From Ruminococcaceae bacterium UBA3751 (lineage in GTDB: Bacteria > Bacillota > Clostridia > Oscillospirales > Acutalibacteraceae): a stretch of 36,690 nt of DNA. Below the pieces are notes generated by a model. That model had not been told where the DNA came from, made no database searches, and saw nothing but the letters and a program-made list of their open reading frames with translations. The position numbers were made by a program, and so were the translations under genes. Where the stretch lies: contig DFGL01000087.1 of assembly GCA_002371215.1 (NCBI GenBank), positions 1 through 36,690 of the forward strand. Reading direction: 5' to 3'. This document shows, in pieces, positions 17,724 through 25,627 of this stretch. How positions within the stretch are numbered: the first letter of the stretch is position 1; the number at the start of each line of letters is the position of its first letter.

Positions 17724-18843
17724 TAAAATCTGCGATAAAGAACGCTGTACCGGCTGCTTTGCCTGCAGTAATATATGTCCCGCAGGCGCTATAGAACTCA
17801 AAGAGGACGAGGGCGGCTGCCTTTATCCCGTTATCAGCGAAAAATGCACTGAATGCGGGCTTTGCAGAAAAATCTGTCCCTCGCTTAACCCTCCTGAGTT
17901 TAAATCTCCGAAAAAGGCATACGCTGCTTACAGCAAAAACGAAAATATCCGTAAAACGAGCGCAAGCGGCGGGCTTTCAGCTATGATTGCTCAGGCGTTT
18001 GAAGGAATAGTATACGGCGCGGCGTTTGACGGCGATTTGAACGTTAACCATATCCGCGTTGAAAACAAAGCTGATTTACCGCGGCTTCAGAATTCAAAAT
18101 ACGTTCATTCCCATATAAACAAGGCGTACACAGCGGTTAAGCAAGACCTTGAAAACGGAAAAAAGGTGCTCTTTACAGGCACTCCCTGTCAGATTGCAGG
18201 GCTCAAAGCGTTTTTAGGCAAAGAAGAAGCGCTGCTTTATACCGTTGATATCGTTTGCCACGGTGTCCCCGAGCGCAGCACGCTCAGGGATTATATCAGC
18301 AGCGAGTTTTCTAAGCTCAATAATGAAAGTGCCGAAATCCGCTTTCGCGATGAAAAGGGCTGGCATATGACTCTTTGGGAAGGCGGAGAATTTAAAGGTG
18401 ATATTCCCTTTTCCCTTAATTACTATTACCACGGCTTTATGGAGGGCTGGACCTACCGCAAGGCGTGCTACTCCTGCCCTTACGCTAAGTCCGAAAGGAT
18501 TTCAGACCTTACGGTCTGCGATTTCTGGGGCGTTGAGGGAGAGAGGCTGCAAAAAGAATTAAGGCGCGGTTTAAACGCCGCACTTGTTAATACGGATAAA
18601 GGCAACGAGCTTATAAATCTACCGCAAGAAAGCGAGCTTTTCTGCGAGGAGCACCCGACCTATGAGGTAATAAGCGGCAACGGTCAGCTTCGCCATCCAA
18701 CAGAGGAAACAAAAAATTCAGAGCGCTTTACCAAACTGAAATACAGTCGCGGCAGCGTTTACGCTCTGAAAAACACGGTACTGAAAAAGCGTATTGCTTT
18801 TACTATAAGGAAAATAAAAAATGCTGGGAATAGCAATAATTAA
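17716..18843 (+). CDS. FrhB-like iron-sulfur flavoprotein, module 3
   Basis: This third copy is 375 residues long. It has two ferredoxin motifs, CTGCFACSNICP and CTECGLCRKIC, then TSASGGLSA, NSKYVHSH, VLFTGTPCQIAGLKAFLG, DIVCHGVPE, IRFRDEKGWH, ACYSCPYAKSERISDLTVCD and DFWGVEG. The GTPCQ and CHG blocks are the same as in modules 1 and 2, placing it in that subtype. The C-terminal end overlaps the GT2 gene by 23 bases. No transmembrane or signal segment was seen, so it should act in the cytoplasm. Confidence 0.86.
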   Translation: MIDKICDKERCTGCFACSNICPAGAIELKEDEGGCLYPVISEKCTECGLCRKICPSLNPPEFKSPKKAYAAYSKNENIRKTSASGGLSAMIAQAFEGIVYGAAFDGDLNVNHIRVENKADLPRLQNSKYVHSHINKAYTAVKQDLENGKKVLFTGTPCQIAGLKAFLGKEEALLYTVDIVCHGVPERSTLRDYISSEFSKLNNESAEIRFRDEKGWHMTLWEGGEFKGDIPFSLNYYYHGFMEGWTYRKACYSCPYAKSERISDLTVCDFWGVEGERLQKELRRGLNAALVNTDKGNELINLPQESELFCEEHPTYEVISGNGQLRHPTEETKNSERFTKLKYSRGSVYALKNTVLKKRIAFTIRKIKNAGNSNN

Positions 18844-19747
18844 CTACAATAAATACGACAAGACGGTTGAATGCGTTAAGTCGGTATTTAAAACGGTAAA
18901 AAGTGAATACAAAATTTATTTGCTTGATAACGCTTCGCAAAACAACTCCTACGACGAGTTAAAAGCTCATTTCGGAAACGACAATAGGGTTATGCTTATA
19001 AAATCCGAGGAAAACCTCGGCTATGCAAGAGGCAATAATCTCTGCATTGAAAAGGCAAAGGCAGACGGGTGCGACAGTATTCTTATTTCAAACAACGATA
19101 TTATCTTTAACGAAAACGCGGTTGACACCCTGCTTTTCAAACTCAGAGAAAACGGCTGCCTCATAACAGCGCCCAGAATTCTGGGTACGGATAATAAACA
19201 GCAGATTTCCGTTAAGGCAGTCCGCCCGAGCTATAAGGAATACCTTATGTTTTCAAACTATATTATAGGAAACTTTATTCCGAAAAAGAAAGTCCGAAAT
19301 TACCTGAAAAAAACCGCGCTGAAGGACGAAGGCTACGTATACTGGACCTCGGGCGCGTGCTTTATGGCGGATATGGCGCAGTTTGAAAAAATCGGTTTTT
19401 TTGACCCGTATACATTCCTTTATTTTGAAGAATACATCATCAGCGAAAAGGCTGAAAAAAACGGAATGAAGCTTCTCTACGTCCCCGAGGCAAGCGTTAT
19501 TCATTTTCACGGAGCTTCAACGGGCGGAAGCGCCAACCTGTTTACCCGCCTTGAAAACTTTAAAAGCGAAAGCTATATGTTTTCTAACTATTACGTAATT
19601 TCACCCGTCAGGCTGAAAATCATAAGATTGATAAGATGCCTTGAGGTACTCTATACCTTTACTAAAGAAAAGAAAATCAGGGACGCTTTCACCTTTATTA
19701 AAGAGAGCAGAAAAATAATGAAATCAACGCCAAGGAAAGAAATATGA
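18821..19747 (+). CDS. Glycosyltransferase family 2, rhamnosyltransferase-like
   Basis: This 308-residue GT-A enzyme is of the WbbL-like GT2 group. It has GIAIINYNKYDKTVECVKS at the N terminus, LLDNAS, ENLGYARGNNL and SNND as the metal-binding site (the DxD equivalent), then YWTSGACFMAD and GFFDPYTFLYFEE, which carries the likely catalytic acidic residues. By family it is an inverting transferase, often for rhamnose, but no dTDP-rhamnose synthesis genes are in the window. The start overlaps the preceding flavoprotein by 23 bases. The basic C-terminal helix may bind the membrane. Confidence 0.9.
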   Translation: MLGIAIINYNKYDKTVECVKSVFKTVKSEYKIYLLDNASQNNSYDELKAHFGNDNRVMLIKSEENLGYARGNNLCIEKAKADGCDSILISNNDIIFNENAVDTLLFKLRENGCLITAPRILGTDNKQQISVKAVRPSYKEYLMFSNYIIGNFIPKKKVRNYLKKTALKDEGYVYWTSGACFMADMAQFEKIGFFDPYTFLYFEEYIISEKAEKNGMKLLYVPEASVIHFHGASTGGSANLFTRLENFKSESYMFSNYYVISPVRLKIIRLIRCLEVLYTFTKEKKIRDAFTFIKESRKIMKSTPRKEI

Positions 19748-21105
19748 AAGTAAAAATCAGTAAAAGCCCAATACTTTTTTTTGTATGTGTAATAATGGCT
19801 CTTGAAATGCGTTTTGCAAACATATTCCAGTTGCCTTATCTTAAGGTTTACGCCAATATGACGCTTGTTGCCATTATTATAACTACTTTGCTTTTCTTAA
19901 ATACAATTGTTAATAACTATATATATAACACGCTAAAGCCATACCGAAGTCAGATTAATATTATAGTTCTGGTTATGACTTTGGCAATAGTCGTTATAAC
20001 AATTTATTCGTACAATAAATACGGACAGACGCTTTTTAATTACTTTTCATGCTTCAGAGTTCAGCTGTACTTTATGCTTACGGCTTCGATAATATTTGTT
20101 TTCACAAAACAGGAGGGCTACGATTATTTCTTAAAGATACTCGTAGTAATGACGATAATATACGTTGTCCTCTGTTTTATCAACTCCTTCAGCTACACCT
20201 TCAGAGGACGGCTTATATGGGAAACTCTCAGCTTCGGCTTCAGAAAAGACAGACTGAGATGCCAGGCACCGTTTTCCTTTGTAATTGTTGTTCCCTATGT
20301 ATTCAGTAAGATTTTTACCGAAAAGCTGAAAAAGGATAAAATAAAATGGGCGGCTGTTTTCGGGCTGTTCACTGCATTCATCTTCTATATTTGTATGACG
20401 AGAATGCTGAACACAGCCTTTTATGCATTTCTTGCATTCTCAATAGTTCTTATCCCAAAGAGCCAGAATCTCAGGAGAACTATCCTGATTATTTACGCAA
20501 TCGCGCTTGTAATTCTTGTTGCAACGGGACGACTACCCGTGCTGATAGAGTATATTCAGTCGAGGGACGAAAACCTGGACGATTCAGCCCAGGCCCGAAT
20601 AAACTCTATTAATTACTTTAAAACCTTCGCGGCGGCAAACCCATGGTTCTCAATGGGCTACGTACTGCCGACGGACGACCACTTCAAATCAATTTTCGCC
20701 GGTCCGTTATACACCTTCTTCTTTGACGATATCGGAATAATGAACGTTTATCTTCACTACGGAATCGTCGGTACTATACCTTACGTGGTATTTCTTATCA
20801 GAATTATTTACCTGATAATGAAAATATACTTCTACAATAAGAGCGAAAAGCGCTTATTCTTCCTCGGAATGATGATACTCATAGCCGTTTCCCAGGTTTC
20901 GCTGTCCCTGTTTGACGGTCAGCGAATAATGGGCGCCATAGTACTCTGGGCGCTATGCGAATACGAGGCGTATATAACCTCGCCCAAAAACAAACCCGAA
21001 CGAAACAAACGTATATCCATAAGGAGAAATAATGAAAATCACACTATTCAACTGCGCCTGGACAAACAGAGGAGACGAAGCGGCGTTCAGAGCGATGGTG
21101 AATGA
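19744..21105 (+). CDS. Wzy-type polysaccharide polymerase
   Basis: This is an integral membrane protein of 453 residues with about ten to twelve hydrophobic segments and a large extracytoplasmic loop before the last ones (around the stretch NPWFSMGYVLPTDDHF). This is the layout of Wzy/O-antigen polymerase proteins, which join lipid-linked repeat units at the outer membrane face. Sequence conservation in this family is low, so the call rests on topology and on position beside GT2, Wzx and CpsCD genes. It overlaps the next gene by 74 bases. Its last 25 or so residues lie in that overlap and look unlike a natural polymerase end, so a late frameshift is possible. Confidence 0.8.
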   Translation: MKVKISKSPILFFVCVIMALEMRFANIFQLPYLKVYANMTLVAIIITTLLFLNTIVNNYIYNTLKPYRSQINIIVLVMTLAIVVITIYSYNKYGQTLFNYFSCFRVQLYFMLTASIIFVFTKQEGYDYFLKILVVMTIIYVVLCFINSFSYTFRGRLIWETLSFGFRKDRLRCQAPFSFVIVVPYVFSKIFTEKLKKDKIKWAAVFGLFTAFIFYICMTRMLNTAFYAFLAFSIVLIPKSQNLRRTILIIYAIALVILVATGRLPVLIEYIQSRDENLDDSAQARINSINYFKTFAAANPWFSMGYVLPTDDHFKSIFAGPLYTFFFDDIGIMNVYLHYGIVGTIPYVVFLIRIIYLIMKIYFYNKSEKRLFFLGMMILIAVSQVSLSLFDGQRIMGAIVLWALCEYEAYITSPKNKPERNKRISIRRNNENHTIQLRLDKQRRRSGVQSDGE

Positions 21106-22258
21106 AATCAGAAAAATTTACCCTGACGCTCGCTTTACCCTTGTTGCCCACGGTACACGCCCTCTGGCGCAGTTCCCGTATACCGACGATATAGTTGAAA
21201 TTAAATATATCCGCTCAATAACGAGAAGGAACCTTATTGACGTACCGTTTTTACTTCTCAGCAGAGGGCGGTTTGCAATAAGCAAAAACATTAAAACGCT
21301 TATAAAAATAATAAAGGGCTCGGACTTTATTTTTCATAATCCGGGCGGCCCTACGATGGGAGATTTGTACAAATCAATGCAGTTTTCCTCGTACTTTAAA
21401 TTCATTATAACGCGTTTTCTTAAAAAGCCTTATCTTTTTTACGCCCCGTCAATGGGACCGTTTAACGATAAAAAGCAGAATGTACTCAGGCGCTATATCT
21501 ATAACGGCGCTCAGCTTGTTACAACAAGGGAGGAGTTCTCCGCTGAATACTATAAGAAGCTCGGTGCGAAAAAAGAAGCAATCGTTACTGCGGACAGTGC
21601 GCTTCAGCACAGGTTTGATACTGCGCCGTATGAAAAACAGTTTGATGAATACACAAAGCTTAAAGAGTTTTTAAACAGATACGACAAGATAGTAGGCATT
21701 ACAATAGCTACACTTTCCTGGCATAACGTACACAATACGCCCGAAATTGAAAACAGAATAAAAACCTCGTTTACCGCCTTTGTTGATTACCTTAAAAATA
21801 AGGGCTACGGCGTTGTTTTTATCCCCCAGATTTTCGGAAACGGGAAAGGCAACGATTATCCGCTTATGAAGCAGTATGAAAAGGAAAACTGCTTTGTTGT
21901 TGACGACGAGCACGACTGCTTTTTCCAGCAGTATTTGATTTCAAAGCTATGGGCGGTAGTCGGTTTAAGATACCATTCAAACATCTTTTCTGCTAAAATG
22001 AAAACCCCGTTTATTTCCGTTTCATACGAGCAGAAGATGAACGGCTTTGTAAAGCTTGCGGGAATGGACGATTATCTTATTGATATTACCGAGCTTTCAG
22101 AGGAGTTGCTCAGGGAAAAGTTTGAGCTGCTTGAGAAAAATCACAGCGCGGTAAAACAGCATTTAGAGGATATTAACGAAAGCCTTATTGAAAGGTCATA
22201 TAAAACCACCCTTCTTGCAAAAGAGGCGATTGACGGATACTATGGAATCAGTAAATAA
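21032..22258 (+). CDS. Polysaccharide pyruvyl transferase, module 4 (CsaB/WcaK-like subtype)
   Basis: This 408-residue PF04230 protein differs clearly from the other three. It starts MKITLFNCAWTNRGDEAAF, where NRGDEA takes the place of NYGS, and it has FHNPGGPTMG, YAPSMGPFND, TTREEFS and the C-terminal GLRYHSNIFS, the motif set of the classical CsaB/WcaK branch that makes pyruvate ketals. An AAGGAG site precedes the ATG. It overlaps the polymerase gene by 74 bases and the flavoprotein partner by 17 bases. This member is the best candidate of the four for a conventional pyruvyl ketal transferase. Confidence 0.87.
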   Translation: MKITLFNCAWTNRGDEAAFRAMVNEIRKIYPDARFTLVAHGTRPLAQFPYTDDIVEIKYIRSITRRNLIDVPFLLLSRGRFAISKNIKTLIKIIKGSDFIFHNPGGPTMGDLYKSMQFSSYFKFIITRFLKKPYLFYAPSMGPFNDKKQNVLRRYIYNGAQLVTTREEFSAEYYKKLGAKKEAIVTADSALQHRFDTAPYEKQFDEYTKLKEFLNRYDKIVGITIATLSWHNVHNTPEIENRIKTSFTAFVDYLKNKGYGVVFIPQIFGNGKGNDYPLMKQYEKENCFVVDDEHDCFFQQYLISKLWAVVGLRYHSNIFSAKMKTPFISVSYEQKMNGFVKLAGMDDYLIDITELSEELLREKFELLEKNHSAVKQHLEDINESLIERSYKTTLLAKEAIDGYYGISK

Positions 22259-23378
22259 AATTCTGAAAAGTAAAAAATGCTTTGGCTGCGGGCTTTGCAA
22301 AAGGCTCTGCCCCGAAAACGCTATAAGCCTTAACGCCAATGAAAAAAGCGGCTTCTGGGAAATCAGCGTTAATCAGAACGCTTGCGTTAACTGCGGGCTC
22401 TGCCTTAAGAATTGTCCCGCAAACGAGGACCGCTTACCGAAGGCGGATACAGTCGGTGCTCACGACGAAATCGTATTGTGTCACAGCGCAAACAACGAGG
22501 TAAGGTATAGCGCAACCTCGGGCGGCGCAGTTAATTCAATAATCCGTTACCTTATTGAAAGCAAAACGGCAGACAGCGTTATTACAGTTAAGGAAAACAT
22601 CGACGCGCCGTTTGATACCGAAATAGTAAAAATTGACAAAAGCAATCTTGATTTACTCCTTGAATCGCCGCGGAGCTTTGCTTCAAGGTATGTCAGCCTC
22701 CCCGTTTTAAGCGAGCTGCCCGAAAAAGGCGAAAACACGGCGGTAGTAGGTACTCCCTGCCAGATTAAAGCGCTTTCAGAATATGATAAAGAAAACTGCT
22801 TTATAAAAATAGGAATCGTCTGCAGCGCGGCTACATCATATAATGCAAGCCGCTTAATAAAAAACAAACTTGCTGACAGCAGCTACCATATTTATTACAG
22901 AGGCAACGGATGGCCGGGCTTTAACACGCTTACAAACGGTGAAAACACGTATGAAACGCCTCACGGTAAAAGCTATTTTGAAAAAATGTATTCAAGCCAG
23001 CTTTTTAAACGCTATTCCTGCCGCTTCTGCCCGAGCCATTTTGCAGAAGAAGCGGACCTAAGCTTCTTTGACTTCTGGAACAAAGAGGAGATAAAAAGCG
23101 AAAAGACGGGCAACTCAGCCTGCATTATCCGCTCCGACAGAGGCAGAAAGATTTATAACGGCGCGGCTGAAGGCGGGTACGTTCAAACGGTTAAAAGCAT
23201 TGCAGAAAACGACGCGCTTAATGCTCAGGGCGTTGCGCTGAAATACAAAACAAAGCGCCCGTACGGCAGTATTTATTTTAAAATAACAGATTTTCTGTTT
23301 AATTCAGGACTATATAAGCTTATCCCGATAAGCTTTTATAAATATCTTTGCAGATTTCTTGCAAAAACAGTAAAATAG
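22242..23378 (+). CDS. FrhB-like iron-sulfur flavoprotein, module 4 (divergent subtype)
   Basis: This copy has two ferredoxin motifs, CFGCGLCKRLCP and CVNCGLCLKNCP, followed by an FrhB-type domain with YSATSGGAVNS, VVGTPCQIKAL, YYRGNGWPGF and SFFDFWN. It lacks the CHG motif of modules 1-3 (GIVCSAATS instead) and has the RGNGWPG block that they lack. A longer frame opens at TTG 22188 inside the previous gene, but the ATG at 22242 gives MESVNKIL directly before the ferredoxin domain, so I prefer it (378 residues). It overlaps its partner gene by 17 bases. Confidence 0.85.
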   Translation: MESVNKILKSKKCFGCGLCKRLCPENAISLNANEKSGFWEISVNQNACVNCGLCLKNCPANEDRLPKADTVGAHDEIVLCHSANNEVRYSATSGGAVNSIIRYLIESKTADSVITVKENIDAPFDTEIVKIDKSNLDLLLESPRSFASRYVSLPVLSELPEKGENTAVVGTPCQIKALSEYDKENCFIKIGIVCSAATSYNASRLIKNKLADSSYHIYYRGNGWPGFNTLTNGENTYETPHGKSYFEKMYSSQLFKRYSCRFCPSHFAEEADLSFFDFWNKEEIKSEKTGNSACIIRSDRGRKIYNGAAEGGYVQTVKSIAENDALNAQGVALKYKTKRPYGSIYFKITDFLFNSGLYKLIPISFYKYLCRFLAKTVK

Positions 23379-23385
23379 GTAAAAT

Positions 23386-24924
23386 ATGAAGGTAAGCAAA
23401 AAACAGAATTTTGTAAACATAATATCAAATATTCTCGCGTTAATAGTTCAGTTTGCTATTAATTTTTTTGTTGTACCCAAAATAATAAAAAACCTCGGTA
23501 CAGAGGCTATCGGCTACGTTAATCTTTCTACGGATATAGTTTCATATTTTTCAATAATCACAATTATTTTCAACTCCGTTGCGGGGCGCTTTATCACGCT
23601 TGAAATCAATAACGATAACTACAAGAAGGCAAGCGAATACATCAACTCCGTACTTATGGCAAACGCCGTTATCTGCTCGGCTATCGCGCTGTTCGGAGCT
23701 ATATTCATCCCGTTCGTTGACCGCTTCCTCAATATCTCGCCCAACTATCTCGGCGAGGTTAAAATAACCTTTATTATAACGTGGTTCAGCTCAATAATCA
23801 GTATAATGACCTCTGTTTTTACTGTGGGCACCTTCGCAAAGAACAAGCTCAACGTAAACGCATACAGAAATATTGCCTCTTATCTCATAAGGATAGCGGT
23901 TATTGTAATTCTTTTCGGGTTTTTCCCGCTTAAGGTATATTTTATGCCGATAGCAACGCTTGCGAGCACGGTTTTTCTCGGCATAGCTAACTACAATCTT
24001 ACGCATAAATACCTGCCGGAATTAAAAATTGACCTCAGGCTTGCACGAAAGAATTCTATTAAGGAAATAGCCTCCGCGGGAATATGGATGAGCTTTATTT
24101 CCCTGAGCGGGATTCTTATGAGAAACGTTGATACCGTTCTGGCAAACCTTCTGTTCGGTCAGCAGGCTATGGGCAATCTTTCCACGGCGCGCACCGTACC
24201 CAACGCAATAACAATGATAGTTAACACAATAGGTACGATGTTTACTCCGACCTTTATTGCCTTTTATTCAAAGAAGCTACACAAAGAGCTCGTTGACGAA
24301 GCGAAAACCTCAATAAGAGTTAACGGGCTTATTATGACAGTTCCCGTTGCGGGCTTCATCGCCTTTTCCAAGCCGTTTTATTCGCTTTGGCTCAGCAGCG
24401 TTGACGAAAAAACCGTTGACCTTATTGTTATTCTCTCCTCAGTTACCGTTGTTCAGGCGTTCTTCAACTCTCAGACAATGGCGCTCGCTCAGCTCAGCGT
24501 TGTTGTAAATAAGCTGAAGCTCCCCGTTTTCGTCAGCTTCGGGATAGGTGTTGTTAATATAATAATTGAGCTTATTCTCGGTAAGACAACAGACCTCGGG
24601 ATTATCATTCTCGTTGTTCCGAGCACGATACTTATGTGTTCAAGATACATTTTCTTTAACTGCTGGTACGCTGCAAGGATTATTGAAACGAAGTCCAGGT
24701 ACTTTTACCTTACAATGCTCAGAACCTCGCTGCCTATAGTTATTCTTCTTGCGCTTTACGGCTTTGTTGCAAAGCATATTGTAATTGACAGCTGGCTTAA
24801 GCTTATAGCAGTTGCGGGAGCCTGCGGAGTAATCGGCTATCCGCTCGCGGGAATTATAGCTATTCCGATTAAAGAAATAAAGCCGATTTTAGGCAAAGTA
24901 AAAAGAAAGCTTCTCAGAAAGTGA
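23386..24924 (+). CDS. Wzx-type lipid-linked oligosaccharide flippase
   Basis: This 512-residue membrane protein has about twelve to fourteen hydrophobic segments spread over its whole length, as in the MOP/MATE exporter superfamily. It begins NFVNIISNILALIVQFAINF and has VPKIIKNLGTEAIGYVNL near the N terminus, the pattern of polysaccharide flippases. It would move the completed undecaprenyl-linked repeat unit across the membrane for Wzy. It is the last gene of the operon, 7 bases after the module 4 flavoprotein, and is followed by a strong terminator. No truncation is seen. Confidence 0.88.
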   Translation: MKVSKKQNFVNIISNILALIVQFAINFFVVPKIIKNLGTEAIGYVNLSTDIVSYFSIITIIFNSVAGRFITLEINNDNYKKASEYINSVLMANAVICSAIALFGAIFIPFVDRFLNISPNYLGEVKITFIITWFSSIISIMTSVFTVGTFAKNKLNVNAYRNIASYLIRIAVIVILFGFFPLKVYFMPIATLASTVFLGIANYNLTHKYLPELKIDLRLARKNSIKEIASAGIWMSFISLSGILMRNVDTVLANLLFGQQAMGNLSTARTVPNAITMIVNTIGTMFTPTFIAFYSKKLHKELVDEAKTSIRVNGLIMTVPVAGFIAFSKPFYSLWLSSVDEKTVDLIVILSSVTVVQAFFNSQTMALAQLSVVVNKLKLPVFVSFGIGVVNIIIELILGKTTDLGIIILVVPSTILMCSRYIFFNCWYAARIIETKSRYFYLTMLRTSLPIVILLALYGFVAKHIVIDSWLKLIAVAGACGVIGYPLAGIIAIPIKEIKPILGKVKRKLLRK

Positions 24925-24930
24925 TATAAA

Positions 24931-24962
24931 AAAATGCTCTGAATTATCAGAGCATTTTTTAA
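24931..24962. terminator. Bidirectional intrinsic terminator between convergent operons
   Basis: A 12-base-pair stem (24931-24942 with 24947-24958) closes a 4-base ATTA loop. The core is TGCTCTGA/TCAGAGCA. It is flanked by A and T runs on both sides, so it can end both the polysaccharide operon on the + strand and the PHP gene on the - strand, whose stop codon touches the stem at 24959. Confidence 0.9.
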
Positions 24963-25627
24963 TATGTTTTTATTAATTTATAATCGCGGGATTTGAGTAT
25001 TCTCACAAGGTCGTTATTGTTCTTTATCGGCTCCTTGGTTATAATTCCGCCCCTTGAAAGATGCTCAGGAGTATGGAAATCTGAGCCTGACGAAACAAGC
25101 TTACCCGTTTCAATCGCCCATTGAAGCGCCTTAAAGTTAGTCAGAGCGTCGCACTTGCCGTTATACACCTCTATTCCGTCAATATAATCGGGGTTACAGC
25201 GGAGAATATACGGCCTGAACGGATGCGCCTGAAAAACAAGGTAGCCCTGCTTATGCATAAGCTCATACGCCTGCTTTTCCCATAGCGCCATAAGATTACC
25301 CTGCTTTTTCAGCCACTCGGGCTCAATTCCGTAAATAAGATAGTCCGCGCCGGTTGCATAGTGCCTCAGCTCCATTCCGAAAAGAACGGTAAAGTCATCG
25401 GTTTCGTACTTTTTCATCTCCTCATAGGATGAGATATAAAAATCAACAAGGCGTTGCGGCTTATAATAGCTGTTTATTCCAAAAGTAAGCGGGCTGTAAT
25501 GCTCGGTTACAACAATACCTGAATACCCGGCCTCCTTATACATTTTTGCTATATCCTTTGGATGCACCCGACCGCATTGGCTAACCATATTTGTATGGCA
25601 ATGAAGCTCGTATTTATATTCTTTCAT
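24959..25627 (-). CDS. PHP-domain metal-dependent phosphoesterase
   Basis: This 222-residue single-domain protein of the PHP superfamily resembles histidinol-phosphatase-type enzymes. Metal-binding elements are HCHT (9-12), TEHYSP, FGMEL, FQAHPF and SGSDFHTPEHL. The order of these elements fits PHP phosphoesterases and not the CpsB-type tyrosine phosphatases, which have different motifs. ATG at 25627 overlaps the stop of the upstream dehydrogenase gene as ATGA, so I prefer it to the TTG two codons earlier. The substrate is unknown. Co-translation with an alcohol dehydrogenase suggests one small phosphorylated metabolite pathway. Confidence 0.85.
   Translation of the reverse strand: MKEYKYELHCHTNMVSQCGRVHPKDIAKMYKEAGYSGIVVTEHYSPLTFGINSYYKPQRLVDFYISSYEEMKKYETDDFTVLFGMELRHYATGADYLIYGIEPEWLKKQGNLMALWEKQAYELMHKQGYLVFQAHPFRPYILRCNPDYIDGIEVYNGKCDALTNFKALQWAIETGKLVSSGSDFHTPEHLSRGGIITKEPIKNNNDLVRILKSRDYKLIKTY

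Noticed and set aside
16614..18843. Pairs 1-3 as recent tandem duplications
   Set aside because: They share only motif blocks. The sequences between motifs differ strongly, so they are old paralogues or were acquired separately.
22188..22241. N-terminal extension of the module 4 flavoprotein from a TTG
   Set aside because: The extension lies inside the preceding gene, adds residues without family similarity, and ATG 22242 gives a normal N terminus.
24959..25627. PHP protein as the missing CpsB-type tyrosine phosphatase
   Set aside because: Its motif set fits histidinol-phosphatase-like PHP enzymes, and it is on the opposite strand in an operon with a dehydrogenase.
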